From JBBSEX01 sp038239345 (GTDB lineage: Bacteria; Acidobacteriota; Terriglobia; Bryobacterales; Bryobacteraceae): a DNA stretch of 39,962 nucleotides. Made by a program: the position numbers and the translations under genes. Shown piece after piece: positions 1 through 8,760 of the stretch (the first letter of the stretch is position 1; each line of letters starts with the position of its first letter). Below the pieces are notes generated by a model. The model made no database searches, was not told the DNA's origin, and saw only the letters and a program-made list of their open reading frames with translations. The stretch is taken from NCBI GenBank assembly GCA_038239345.1, contig JBBSEX010000028.1:1-39962 (forward strand), in the 5' to 3' direction.

Positions 1-1
1 A

Positions 2-1326
2 TTGAAGCGGCTCTTGGCAGCCGTGGAGGCTCGGACCATTGACTGCATCGTCGTATACAAGGTTGACCGGCTTAGTCGGTCCCTTCTGGACTTCGCGAGA
101 ATCATCGAGGTCTTCGACCGGCATGGCGTCAGCTTCGTGGCGGTGACGCAGCAGTTCAATACGACCAGTTCTCTCGGACGGCTGACGCTGAACATCTTGT
201 TGTCGTTCGCGCAGTTTGAGCGCGAGATCATTTCGGAGCGCACGCGCGATAAGATGTCGGCCGCACGGCGGAAAGGCAAATGGATCGGCGGTCATCCGGT
301 GCTTGGATACGATATCGATCCCAAGGGCGGCCGGATCATTGTCAATCCTGCCGAGGCAGAGCAGGTCCGCACCCTCTTCGGCCTGTACCTGGAGAAAGGG
401 TCAACGCTGCCCGTCCTTCAGGAAACCCAGAGGATCAATCTCGTGAGCAAGAAGTGGACCACCGAAGACGGCAACGTCCGGGGTGGGAAATCATTCACCA
501 GAGGCTTGCTGCACGCGACCCTGACCAACGTCCTATACACCGGAATGGTCGACCACAAGGGCGCCTTCTACGCGGGCGAGCACGACCGAATCATCGATCA
601 GGAGACTTGGGATCGGGTCCACGAGACCCTCCGGCACAATGGCAGCACCAAGGGTGCCACCGTTAGGAACAAGCTGGGTGCCTTGCTGCGTGGACTGCTC
701 TTCTGCTTGCCCTGCGGGACCCCGATGATGCACACCTACACGATGCGGAAGTCGAAACGCTATCGCTACTACGTCTGCTACAACGCCCAACAGCAGGGCT
801 GGCAGAATTGCGAGACGAAGTCGGTCTCCGCTCAGGCCATAGAGACGGCAGTCCTGGACAGCATTCGGCGCATCGGCACCGATCCGAACCTCGCGGAGGC
901 CGTTGCCGCCGAAGCCATCGACCAGTTGGCGCGCCAGCGTGCGGCTGTTGACAAGGAACTGGACACGCAACGCGGAGCCTCCGGAAGCTCAACCAGAGCC
1001 TTGCCCGCGAGGCAGCCGACACAAGCGTGGACTCCGGCCAGAGGTTCGAACGTATCGTCACCCTTCAGCGGGAGATCGAGACAACGGAACACCGCCTGAC
1101 GAAAGCTGCGGAGCGGAAGTCCTGCGAGGAGGACCGCATCAACGCAAATGACCTCCGCGGCACACTTGCCGAGTTCGACTCGATCTGGTCGTCATTGATC
1201 GCGAGGGAGCAGGAGCAACTGATTCAACTGCTGGTCGCCAAAGTCGGCTATGACGGGCGAACCGGCAAGGTGACCGTCAATTTCCGCAGTGCAGGAGCCA
1301 AGGAACTATGCCAAACAAAGAGCTGA
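2..1326 (+). pseudogene. Large serine recombinase, 5'-cut by window edge and frameshifted near its C-terminus
   Basis: The visible part starts inside the catalytic resolvase domain, with VYKVDRLSRSLLDF, the GRLTLNILLSFAQFERE helix and ISERTRDKM. It continues through a recombinase domain and a zinc-ribbon-like stretch (FCLPCGTPM, then YYVCYN...NCETK). These are hallmarks of large serine recombinases that integrate or excise elements. The N-terminal part with the catalytic Ser lies outside the window. After about position 970 the first frame turns into low-complexity sequence, while the coiled-coil tail (RSLRKLNQSLAREAAD, then RFERIVTLQREIETTEHRL) continues in another frame to the stop at 1326. 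That equals a 1-base loss or 2-base gain near 965-985. It is either a real pseudogene or a sequence error. The family call is secure; whether the enzyme works is not. Confidence 0.85.
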
Positions 1327-1751
1327 CAAAGGCTGCCGCCGAGGCGTTGGAGGATGGCGCCATGCAGGTCGAAGTGACGCTGCCAGTGCGCCCACGTCGC
1401 CACGAAAGCGGCAAAGGTGGGCAGCCCGACTCGGTCTCCGATCCCCAAAGCCGGTCTCGAATTCCCCGAGTCACCCGGCTGATGGCACTCGCGATCAAGT
1501 TTCAGGACATGGTGGATAGAGGCGAAGTTCGCGACTACGCCGATCTTGCGCGACTGGGCTACGTGACCCGCGCTCGGATTACCCAGATCATGAACTTGGT
1601 TAACCTCGCACCGGACTTACAAGAGAAGCTCCTGTCGTTAACTCCTAGTCGAGCCACGTCGACGCTCATTGCTGAGCGAAATCTTCGCGAAATCGTGTCT
1701 GCCGTTGACTGGTGCGAACAAAGGCGGCGATGGGACTCAAGTACATCGTGA
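1308..1751 (+). CDS. Small HTH-containing protein overlapping the recombinase end
   Basis: This protein of about 147 residues begins with ATG inside the last codons of the recombinase, so the two are probably translationally coupled. The first 60 residues are basic and look disordered. Residues 75-110 hold a helix-turn-helix-like stretch (DYADLARLGYVTRARITQI) followed by NLAPDLQEKLLSL, which resembles ParB/KorB-type or recombinase-associated DNA-binding segments. From memory, small HTH proteins of this kind often sit directly downstream of large serine recombinases in Acidobacteria and Planctomycetes. The role is unknown; an accessory DNA-binding factor for the recombinase is an inference. 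Confidence 0.6.
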   Translation: MPNKELTKAAAEALEDGAMQVEVTLPVRPRRHESGKGGQPDSVSDPQSRSRIPRVTRLMALAIKFQDMVDRGEVRDYADLARLGYVTRARITQIMNLVNLAPDLQEKLLSLTPSRATSTLIAERNLREIVSAVDWCEQRRRWDSSTS

Positions 1752-1811
1752 ACGAACTGAGCGACCTTCGGGGCCGGGCAAGCGGAGGGCACCGCGGGAA
1801 CAACGGGCGCA

Positions 1812-2262
1812 TCACGCGGTTTTCAGGTCACCTGCAATAAGCGCAAATTGTTCCAAGGCAGCCTGAAGATCCTCGACGATCTCAGAAGCGATCACGTCGG
1901 GCTCGGGAAGATTCGAGGAATCCTCAAGGCTGTCATCGCGCAACCAGAAGATGTCCAGGCTGGCTTTGTCCTTTTTGAGCAGATCGTCGTAAGAGAAACA
2001 TTTGAATCGTTCCGTCTCCTGCCGCTCGTGGCGGTTCTGCGGGTTATAAGATGCCACGAAATCATCAAGATCCGCGCGCTGCAGCGGGTTCGTTTTCAGC
2101 GTGAAGTGCTTGTTAGTGCGCAGGTCATAGATCCAGAGCTTCTTTGTCCACGGTGTCTCAGCGGCAGGTTTCCGATCGAAGAACAGAACATTGGCCTTGA
2201 CGCCTTGCGCATAGAAAATGCCGGTCGGAAGCCGGAGCAGTGTGTGACGAAATCGAGCTAGA
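1812..2262 (-). pseudogene. hsdM: 3' remnant of a type I restriction-modification methylase subunit (HsdM-like)
   Basis: The minus-strand frame reads through about 150 residues without an internal stop. It contains RLPTGIFYAQGVKANVLFFDR, the start of the C-terminal HsdM region, then PWTKKLWIYDLRTNKHFTLK, FDRK-type spacing and the tail DIFWLRDDSLEDSSNLPEPD followed by EIVEDLQAALEQF. This matches the C-terminal third of N-6 adenine methylase subunits of type I systems. The SAM-binding and NPPF catalytic regions are absent, because the frame ends abruptly near 2262 in unrelated sequence. No HsdS or HsdR is present. It is a dead remnant lying tail to tail with the recombinase/HTH pair, suggesting that an insertion or deletion removed the rest. 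Confidence 0.75.
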
Positions 2263-2309
2263 AAATCAGGGGGTCGGACCTCTATACAATTTTTCGGCGG
2301 GGTCCCCTA

Positions 2310-2590
2310 TTGCACCCCTTTAGGCCTATTTCCGGCCGCAGGTTCTCGCGGATCTCCGCGTCGCGCGGTCGCTGAAATTCTTAAGCGGGTCTGGCCGGGA
2401 GATGGTGTTCCAGATCTCTACGAACCGACTAAGCGGTCAGTCCGCGGACACCGTGCCGAGGGCCGCTAGGGAGTCGAAACTCGTCGTGGTGGAACCACCG
2501 CCATGCGCGGCTTCCTCTGTCCTGGGCGTACACGGTGACGTTGTTCTCGTTGTCGATTGTGAATGTGCTCGAGGTCAAGTGCCATGGATT
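2310..2590 (-). pseudogene. Decayed DUF3489-like small protein gene
   Basis: On the minus strand near 2580-2530 one frame reads STFTIDNENNVTVYAQ, a typical start of DUF3489-like proteins. In a shifted frame near 2450-2370 the sequence continues FDSLAALGTVSAD, then a stop where Trp is expected, then PLSRFVEIWNTI and KNFSDRATR. This is the characteristic WPxxRLVEIWN...F.DR pattern. The frameshift and stop show that it is broken. As I recall, such genes often travel with recombinase-family genes, so it fits the mobile-element debris here. The assignment is from motif memory. It fills most of the 437 bases between the HsdM remnant and the next real gene; nothing else was seen there. Confidence 0.5.
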
Positions 2591-2698
2591 TTGCACAGCG
2601 AACGGCGGCCTGAGTCCCTTTTTATAGACCCGACAAAACGAAGGTCCCGGAATGGATCTCGTCACGGTATCCTAATAGCGTTTGAACGTTGGTCCGGC

Positions 2699-3865
2699 AT
2701 GCCGAACGTTAGAAAACTTCGCGCTCTTCTGCCCTTCCCGGTTGGCGGGGTTTTGCTGGCTGTGTATGTCCTCGGGGTGAGACCAGAAGCGGAAGGATTG
2801 TACGGGTCGAATGATGGCGTACTGCTGCATCGCGCACACAGCCAAATTTGGAACGGGCAGGATGTCGAGGCCGGCAAGCTTTTCCTGAATGCAGTTCGGC
2901 GCGATTCAGCTTCCCCCTATCGGTGGTGCGACTTGGGGGACTACTACTCCGGCCAAAAGAAAACCGCCGAGGCCCGCTACTGTTTCGCTCGCGCCGTAAA
3001 CCTGGGCAGAGGAGCTCCGCCAATTCGCCTGAGAGCAGCCAACTATCATTTGCAAGCCGGGGACATCGGCCAGGCGCTTAGCCTGATGTGGGCAGTCCTG
3101 GGGCAAACAGCTTTTTATGACGATTTGATTTTCGGCTACTACAAGAGACTGGAGATTCCCGCCGATCAGGTTCTCAGAACAGGCGTGGCAGCCGAAGGAC
3201 GAGGAGTTCAAGCTTATTTCCGAAGCTTGTTGACTACCGGGGACCGTCATAACGCCGACATCGTTTGGAAGTGGCAAGTGACCCACGGTTTGGTGCATGA
3301 CGAAGCCAGGAATCTGTACGTAAACTTCTTGATGGCACAACGGGAGCCGGAAGCAGCGTTCGCGGCCTGGACGGAAGGCCGGGGAACAAACCAAGCAGGA
3401 TACGGGGTTGGAAACTTGGTTTGGAATGGTGGCTTTGAGCGCGAGCTTTCCGGTTCGATACTGGATTGGATCATTGAACCAGGCCGGGTGGCCGCCGTCG
3501 CCAGAGCAAAAGGTGGTGCGCACTCCGGCGATTGGTCACTGCGACTCGATCCCGATTCGAAAGGCGGCGCCGCGATTTCACAGCTGCTGGTGGTGCGGCC
3601 CGGAAAGTATATCTTGCGCGCGCAGGTCCGGGGAGAGGGTCTTGACGCTGAACAAGGCCTTCGCTTACGGGTATACGATTTTGAAAACCCAGCTCGCTTC
3701 GATACCTGGACACACTCGGTAGCAGCCTCGAAAGATTGGACTGCCCTAACGCATTCGTTTACGGTGCCCGCGCCAACGCGCATGCTTCGCATACAAATAG
3801 CTGCGCAACCCTCCTTCACTGCCTGGATCGACGATATTGAACTCGAGCCTGGGAGGGGCGCTTGA
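2699..3865 (+). CDS. TPR-like protein with C-terminal carbohydrate-binding-type beta domain
   Basis: This protein of about 388 residues starts with an N-terminal hydrophobic anchor (ALLPFPVGGVLLAVYVLGV). A helical TPR-like stretch follows at roughly residues 35-230 (YRWCDLGDYYSGQKKTAEAR, RLRAANYHLQAGDIGQAL). The C-terminus is a jelly-roll domain of CBM4/9 appearance (NLVWNGGFERELSG, DWSLRLD, YILRAQVRGE, AWIDDIELEPG). The reading frame is open from 2402, but I chose ATG 2699 because the upstream part overlaps the DUF3489-like remnant and looks non-coding. Its stop overlaps the TTG start of the next gene by four bases, so it is co-transcribed with the O-antigen ligase. It is likely a cell-envelope accessory of polymer assembly. 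The architecture is seen; the function is inferred. Confidence 0.7.
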   Translation: MPNVRKLRALLPFPVGGVLLAVYVLGVRPEAEGLYGSNDGVLLHRAHSQIWNGQDVEAGKLFLNAVRRDSASPYRWCDLGDYYSGQKKTAEARYCFARAVNLGRGAPPIRLRAANYHLQAGDIGQALSLMWAVLGQTAFYDDLIFGYYKRLEIPADQVLRTGVAAEGRGVQAYFRSLLTTGDRHNADIVWKWQVTHGLVHDEARNLYVNFLMAQREPEAAFAAWTEGRGTNQAGYGVGNLVWNGGFERELSGSILDWIIEPGRVAAVARAKGGAHSGDWSLRLDPDSKGGAAISQLLVVRPGKYILRAQVRGEGLDAEQGLRLRVYDFENPARFDTWTHSVAASKDWTALTHSFTVPAPTRMLRIQIAAQPSFTAWIDDIELEPGRGA

Positions 3866-5271
3866 GAGCGTTGACAGGCAAGCCAGCCCAGCACGGTTTG
3901 CTTTGGTCTCTGGCGCTCCTTTGGTTCTACGTCGCCTACCGCGCAGGCGGCGTAGAACCGGTCGTCTGGAACCAATGGCTGATAGGACTTGCCGCCATAA
4001 CAGTAATTTTCTTTTTCGCTGCTTCCAGGTCGCCAAGCGGCCCACCGTTGTCCAAGCCTTTCGGGATTTTACTTTTCCTGCTGCCTTGTTACGTGGGTTT
4101 TCAGCTTGTTCCTCTTCCGCTTCCCTGGTTAAAGGCACTCTCTCCGGCGAAGGCAGAGATGGTGGCCGCGCTAGCGCCAGTGATTCCGAACATCGTGACC
4201 GAACCGCTAGCGGTTCGTCCATCGATTACTCTCGAGCATCTGACAAGAGTAATTTCTTATCTGCTCGTTTTCCTCCTGATCCGGCGGATCTCCTGGTCGC
4301 TATCGGAACGCCCCTGGACTTGCGTTATCCCGTTGTTAGCGATCAGTTCAGCGGAAGCTCTCTATGGACTGGTTCGCTATCAGCAGCAAAACGAGGCCAA
4401 CAGTTTCGTGACGGGCAGCTTCATCGATCGAAATCATTTCGCGGGAATGCTGGAGATGAGTTTCCCCTTTGCGCTGGCATACGCTCTGCTTTTGGTGACC
4501 CGAGAGGATTGGCTGTGGATATCGGATGTAGGACTCGCGGCACGCATCGGTTTACTGTTGTCGTGTGCCGTCCTGCTCTTCACTGCGATTCTCGCATCAT
4601 TGTCGCGAATGGGCTTGTTTTTAGCCATTTTGTCAATCGCTTTGATCGCATGGTGGGGGTTATCCAGATTGAGAAACCGTAGATGGCGGCTGCTTGCAAT
4701 AGCCGGCGGGGTGGCCGCGATCAGCCTGACGGCAGTCATTCCTGCCCGGCTGCTGGACCGATTCGGGGAGTTTTCCAGGCCCGTCACGGTCGCCACCGAC
4801 CGTCGCATGATCTGGGATCAGACTCGCCGGATGCTCTTCGATTATCCGTTAACTGGCTGTGGCCTGGGTGGCTATCAGTTCACGTACATGAAATATAAGA
4901 CCGAACTCCCTATCTGGACTACCGATTTCGCTCACGACGATTTCCTTCAATTGACCGTGGAATTAGGCATCCCCGGGGTAGCGCTGCTTGGCGCGCTCCT
5001 GGGCCTTGTATCGATTGGGGCGATCGGCAAGCTCTCTTCGCGTAACGATGAAGAGATCCGCATGATCAGTTTCGCCTGTCTGGTCTCTATGGCGACGATA
5101 TTACTGCATGGATTGGTCGAGTTCAATTTATATATTCCTGCAAATGCGCTGGAGCTGGCGTGGGTTTCCGGCCTTTCGGCTGGGCTCCCACGGAGATACC
5201 TTACTCAAGGTTCCGGAGAGCGGGTTAACATGTACGATATCATCGAAATCAACTCGCCTTACCGGGCCTAG
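3862..5271 (+). CDS. O-antigen ligase / Wzy-type polymerase family membrane protein
   Basis: This polytopic protein of about 469 residues has ten or more hydrophobic segments. It carries the O-antigen ligase family (Wzy_C) pattern: the long periplasmic loop with RNHFAGMLEM, then RMIWDQTRRML, PLTGCGLGGYQFTYM and the downstream HDDFLQLTVELGIPGVALL. Such proteins polymerise repeat units or transfer them at the outer face of the inner membrane. It starts with TTG at 3862, overlapping the upstream stop (TTGA). A 15-base hairpin (3923-3959) and an 18-base perfect palindrome (4200-4217) lie inside its coding sequence. It is not a close copy of the second ligase at 14137-15555. Polymerase and ligase roles cannot be told apart from sequence. 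Confidence 0.85.
   Translation: MRALTGKPAQHGLLWSLALLWFYVAYRAGGVEPVVWNQWLIGLAAITVIFFFAASRSPSGPPLSKPFGILLFLLPCYVGFQLVPLPLPWLKALSPAKAEMVAALAPVIPNIVTEPLAVRPSITLEHLTRVISYLLVFLLIRRISWSLSERPWTCVIPLLAISSAEALYGLVRYQQQNEANSFVTGSFIDRNHFAGMLEMSFPFALAYALLLVTREDWLWISDVGLAARIGLLLSCAVLLFTAILASLSRMGLFLAILSIALIAWWGLSRLRNRRWRLLAIAGGVAAISLTAVIPARLLDRFGEFSRPVTVATDRRMIWDQTRRMLFDYPLTGCGLGGYQFTYMKYKTELPIWTTDFAHDDFLQLTVELGIPGVALLGALLGLVSIGAIGKLSSRNDEEIRMISFACLVSMATILLHGLVEFNLYIPANALELAWVSGLSAGLPRRYLTQGSGERVNMYDIIEINSPYRA
3923..3959. repeat. 15-base inverted repeat inside the ligase gene
   Basis: GGTTCTACGTCGCCT is followed after a 7-base loop by AGGCGGCGTAGAACC. The arms pair over 15 positions with a single G/T wobble, and wobble pairing can extend two further bases. 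It lies about 60 bases after the start codon. Confidence 0.7.
4200..4217. repeat. 18-base perfect palindrome
   Basis: CGAACCGCTAGCGGTTCG is identical to its reverse complement. It lies within the ligase coding sequence, in the codons for TEPLAVRP. Confidence 0.8.
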
Positions 5272-5281
5272 AGTATTTAGG

Positions 5282-5761
5282 ATGAAGCTGCTATTGCTCT
5301 TGATGGCCGAGGCGGCGTTTTGTAGCTCACCGGTTGGCGTGGTTGTAAGTGCCGGCCCAATCTCACTCAGCGGGACTCTGACGAATGCGGACGGAGTGAT
5401 CCAATGGACCCTACTGGACAACGATGAAATCCAGACCAAGCCGTCACCGGCTTTGTTATGGGTAGGGGGCGCGCGGGCGACCGTCAGCGGCGATTCCCGC
5501 GTGAAAGTAAAGCGGAACTCGCTTCAAGTGATAGAAGGTGAGGCCTTCGTCACGTGCCCGGAGCGATGCCAAATTACTGTATTCTGGAACGGCGGATCGG
5601 AAACCATTTCACGGGGGAACGTCATTCACCTGGTCAATAGAAACAATAACGTGAGCGTATCGCGGCGCGCGCCTGTTCCCGCTTTCGATGTTCCGCCCGA
5701 GTTCTTGACTCGCAGACTTCCTTACACTTTGGGAGTTTACCTGCCTTCCAATGCCAGGTAA
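5282..5761 (+). CDS. Small secreted protein with FecR-like beta domain
   Basis: This protein of about 159 residues has an N-terminal signal peptide (MKLLLLLMAEAAFCSSPVGV). The rest is beta-rich, with the rhythm LLDNDEIQT...ARATVSGDSRVKV...LQVIEGEAFV, which recalls FecR-type periplasmic domains found beside EPS genes. ATG 5282 was chosen because the signal peptide starts there; the frame is open upstream to 5108 but overlaps the ligase. It follows the ligase by about 10 bases and is probably in the same operon. The FecR-like call is weak; a periplasmic or surface role is inferred. Confidence 0.6.
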   Translation: MKLLLLLMAEAAFCSSPVGVVVSAGPISLSGTLTNADGVIQWTLLDNDEIQTKPSPALLWVGGARATVSGDSRVKVKRNSLQVIEGEAFVTCPERCQITVFWNGGSETISRGNVIHLVNRNNNVSVSRRAPVPAFDVPPEFLTRRLPYTLGVYLPSNAR

Positions 5762-5767
5762 CCGGGC

Positions 5768-6509
5768 GTGCGCCTCCTGGTGGCTAATGTAAGCAGCCGT
5801 CGTGTAGGAGGGGCGGAGAAGTATCTGGCAAAATATCCTCTCCGTACTTCGAAGGCGGGGCTATGAAATGGCCTTGCTTTGCGAGACCGATGCTCCCGCC
5901 GATCACGCCCCGATCGATTCCATTTGCACGTGGTGGATGGCCCAAATGGGCTACGCACGGAGCTCTAGCGGCGGCGTGGGAGTGGAGCCCACCGTGGCGT
6001 TGGTCAACAGCTTTTCTACTGCCTCTGCGGTTTGCCGTCTACATGATGGCGATGGGCGGGGAGTACCTGAATACGTGGCTGCGCACCGGAACGCGTGCAC
6101 AGGAACGGGTATCCGGGTGGGTTTCTTCTGGCCGCAGGCGGGCCTGAGCCGCACGCTTGGGAGACCCGGTTCGCTTGCTCTTCACGGGCCGGATGGATCG
6201 ATGGAAGGGCGGGAGTTGCTGCTTGAATCGGTGCCTCAAGTGACCCGCCCGGCTGGGCGTCAGGTCCGATTTTTCAGGCTGCCTGGGAAGCGACGCGCTG
6301 CGCGCGGAAATGGCGGTATTCGATCTACTGGTGACGCCTGCGAACCTCCCACGGGATCGGGCTGGCGGTCGCAATCGCCGCGTGCCTCGAGGATCCCGGT
6401 CATTGAAAACCTCCGCGCTGGCGCGCTTCGTGCGGCAAGCAACCTTAACAGTCAGGCACCCTGCGAGGTATTAATCGAGATCCTGGAGCGGGCTGCGCGC
6501 TCTCATTAA
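5768..6509 (+). pseudogene. Degenerate GT4-type glycosyltransferase
   Basis: The GTG at 5768 opens VRLLVANVSSRRVGGAEKYL, a standard GT4 N-terminus. After LAK the frame shifts, and ILSVLRRRGYEMALLCETDA continues in the next frame. Further on, pieces occur in three frames (CTWWMAQMGYAR, ALAAAWEWSP). Near 6310 there is MAVFDLLVTPANLP, at the place of the FDxLVxPSxWPEPFG motif, but the donor-binding region around it is scrambled. Several frameshifts and deletions mean that no functional enzyme is made. It lies 6 bases after the secreted protein and ends tail to tail with the Wza-like gene. Confidence 0.7.
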
Positions 6510-6521
6510 GCGCTGACACCG

Positions 6522-7499
6522 CTAACGCCTGTAAACCGCAAGCCCGGTTCCAATTTGGACGGCGGCCTCGAACGTACGCAGTGCCGCGCTTCGGGGGGCA
6601 CTGTTCGGGACGAATAAGATGTCGTTAGCCTGCAGGGCGATGTCCTCGCCTTTTCCCGCCATCACTTTACTTAGATCTACCAGGATTTCCGTACGGGTAC
6701 CTGAGGTCCGATTGGGCCGCAGCACTTTGGCGTTCTTAGGGGCGGCGGTTCTATCCATGCCTTCCGCGAGCGAGATCGCCTGAAGCACTGAAATGCTCTC
6801 ATTCTCCCCGAGCACGAAGCCTCCGGACTTTCGAACGGAACCCACCACATAGATCAAATCGGCCTTCGGGACAGAGATGACGTCGTTAGGTTCGATCAGA
6901 ATGTTTTCGGCCGGGTTCTTTGCATCCATTACGGATTTGACAGCTAATTCCGCCGTAGTGAAATCGCCGGTTGAATCCGTGGTCTGGTTGGGCAGGGGGA
7001 TGGGTCCCCATTGCTTCCGCCGGGCGATTTTGATGCGATTGCCGGCATCCTGCCGCAAACCGCCGGCTTGCGACAACACTTCAAAGAGCGTCTTCCGCCC
7101 CTGGACCTGGTAAACACCAGGTGTAGTCACGGCGCCGAGCACCGACACCGGCTGACTGTGAAACTCGCTGACCGTGATGGATACATGGGGGTCCTTGTAG
7201 AACTGCTTCAGCCTTGCAACGATCTCTTTTTCCAAAGCCTCCACGGTGAGTCCGGCAGCCCGCAAGCGGCCGACCAGAGGCGGATTGATATTGCCGCGCA
7301 TGTCAATGCGATAAGGCTTGTTGATATCCTCGACCTCCGGCGCTTGAATGGTGATCTGATCCTCAGGGCCCAAGATGTAATTGGCGCTGGACTGGTCGGG
7401 GTTGGCCCGCTCCGCTGCCGGCGCAGGCTGTTGAGCCAGGGCGGTCGAACTGAGCGCCAGGCAAAAGGAAATGACGATATGTGCGGTTTGATGGTTCAC
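6522..7499 (-). CDS. Wza-type polysaccharide export protein
   Basis: This protein of about 325 residues has a signal peptide ending near ALAQQP. A polysaccharide export (Poly_export) domain at about residues 40-130 starts with YILGPEDQITIQAPEVEDIN and includes YRIDMRGNINPPLVGRL and DPHVSITVSE. Two SLBB-type domains follow (PVSVLGAVTTPGVYQVQG, then IYVVGSVRKSGGFVLGENES). It probably forms the outer-membrane side of an exopolysaccharide export channel, paired with the Wzc-like protein at 17614-19935. The C-terminus lacks an obvious Wza membrane helix. It begins 16 bases after the nucleotidyltransferase stop, so it is the last gene of the lasso-peptide transcript, which is unusual. Confidence 0.9.
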   Translation of the reverse strand: MNHQTAHIVISFCLALSSTALAQQPAPAAERANPDQSSANYILGPEDQITIQAPEVEDINKPYRIDMRGNINPPLVGRLRAAGLTVEALEKEIVARLKQFYKDPHVSITVSEFHSQPVSVLGAVTTPGVYQVQGRKTLFEVLSQAGGLRQDAGNRIKIARRKQWGPIPLPNQTTDSTGDFTTAELAVKSVMDAKNPAENILIEPNDVISVPKADLIYVVGSVRKSGGFVLGENESISVLQAISLAEGMDRTAAPKNAKVLRPNRTSGTRTEILVDLSKVMAGKGEDIALQANDILFVPNSAPRSAALRTFEAAVQIGTGLAVYRR

Positions 7500-7515
7500 T
7501 GTGTTGTTCAGCCTT

Positions 7516-8760
7516 CTATTTCTTGTTAATCACTGACGATTCAAGTCCTGGCAGCGGCGCCCTAGCTGAAGGGGCAAAGATTCGTTTCACGCCATAACCG
7601 GCCAGCAGCCGCAGAGGCCGGAGCGGGTAATAGAGAAACGAAAGGGGTCCCGGCAGATCGATGAGCTGCCATTCCCCCGCGGTGGGTACGAGCAAGTTCT
7701 GTCCAAAATACCGCAAGCGGTCCCACAAGTGTCCGCCGAGTTGGAGGTGAAACAGGCTGGTGCCGAAAATACCGAGCGACCCGGCGCTGGGCCCCTTGAG
7801 CCGCTGCCCCACTTGTGCGGCCAGAACGCCAATGCGCCGTTCGGAGGCGACCGCCCCTTGAACCGATCCGGGAAGTGCGGCACCGAGCAGATCGGAAGCG
7901 AGCAAGAGACCGAGTAACAAGACTCTTTCCAATCTCAGTTCGCGCGCGTACTGAAGCGTTGACTCCCAAGCTTCGGCGGGGTGGAGCGACACGAGTTCGG
8001 CGATGTCGCGGATCCACTTTAGGCGGCCCCAGGAGTGTTTGGCCCCATGGGCGCAGAGGAAGATCAGCAAGTCGTCCAGCGCAGGTACCTGCACGGAGTG
8101 TCCGAAGAAGTACATCGACTCAAGCCGGTCCCACCACGCTTCCGAATTCAGCGAACGTCCAAGGAATTTGCGTTCTTGAAAACCCCAGTGAATCTCGATC
8201 GGGCGGCTTGATCCCGGTTTTTCGAAGGTCATCTCGCAGTTGGTCCCGGCAAAGGCGCGGGCCGACATGGCCGAAAGATCCAGGCCCGGACGATAGCCGT
8301 GGCTTTGCAGAACGCTGGCAGCTTTGGCGGTGTCCTTCCGGGGGATCAGGATATCCAGGTCGTCGAATTCGCGCCAAGCGATACTGCCGTAAAGCCTCAT
8401 AGCGAGAACGGGGCCTTTTAGGGGAACGGCGGAAATGCCGTTCGTTTGGAGGACGTCCAGGACAGCCAGCAACTCAGCGCTACCGGAAAGATTGCGGGCG
8501 GTGCTTTCGCGCAATTGGCGGTTGAGGCGCTCGGCGGCTGCTGGGGGCAGATCGTGGCCTTGCAAACGGAGCGCGACCAGCGGCAGGATCCCGTGCCTGG
8601 AGGCGCCGTCGAGGATGGAGTGCCAATCGAGGGACTGCGCAAGGAGCGCCTCCAAGCGGCGGGAATCCTGGTCCACTCGGGTGCATTGGACGAGAAATTC
8701 TTTTTCCGGGACGATCGTTTCCAATAGGATCGTTTCCGGTGCGATCGAGGGCTTACGCAC
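7516..8760 (-). CDS. Nucleotidyltransferase family protein (NTP_transf_5 type) of the lasso cluster
   Basis: This protein of about 414 residues has the family signature at residues 113-140: PLKGPVLAMRLYGSIAWREF, then DDLDILIP. Lys115/Gly116 and the metal-binding Asp134 and Asp136 are visible. The C-terminal half is helical. Related proteins are known from lasso-peptide clusters such as the paeninodin type, where their reaction is poorly defined, and from EPS clusters. It starts with GTG, overlapping the kinase stop by 8 bases, so it is translationally coupled to the kinase. Nucleotidyl transfer to a peptide or sugar substrate is an inference. Confidence 0.8.
   Translation of the reverse strand: MRKPSIAPETILLETIVPEKEFLVQCTRVDQDSRRLEALLAQSLDWHSILDGASRHGILPLVALRLQGHDLPPAAAERLNRQLRESTARNLSGSAELLAVLDVLQTNGISAVPLKGPVLAMRLYGSIAWREFDDLDILIPRKDTAKAASVLQSHGYRPGLDLSAMSARAFAGTNCEMTFEKPGSSRPIEIHWGFQERKFLGRSLNSEAWWDRLESMYFFGHSVQVPALDDLLIFLCAHGAKHSWGRLKWIRDIAELVSLHPAEAWESTLQYARELRLERVLLLGLLLASDLLGAALPGSVQGAVASERRIGVLAAQVGQRLKGPSAGSLGIFGTSLFHLQLGGHLWDRLRYFGQNLLVPTAGEWQLIDLPGPLSFLYYPLRPLRLLAGYGVKRIFAPSARAPLPGLESSVINKK

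Noticed and set aside
2402..2698. N-terminal extension of the TPR/CBM gene frame
   Set aside because: It overlaps a recognisable minus-strand remnant, is rich in Arg/Ser with no conserved look, and a membrane anchor begins just after ATG 2699.
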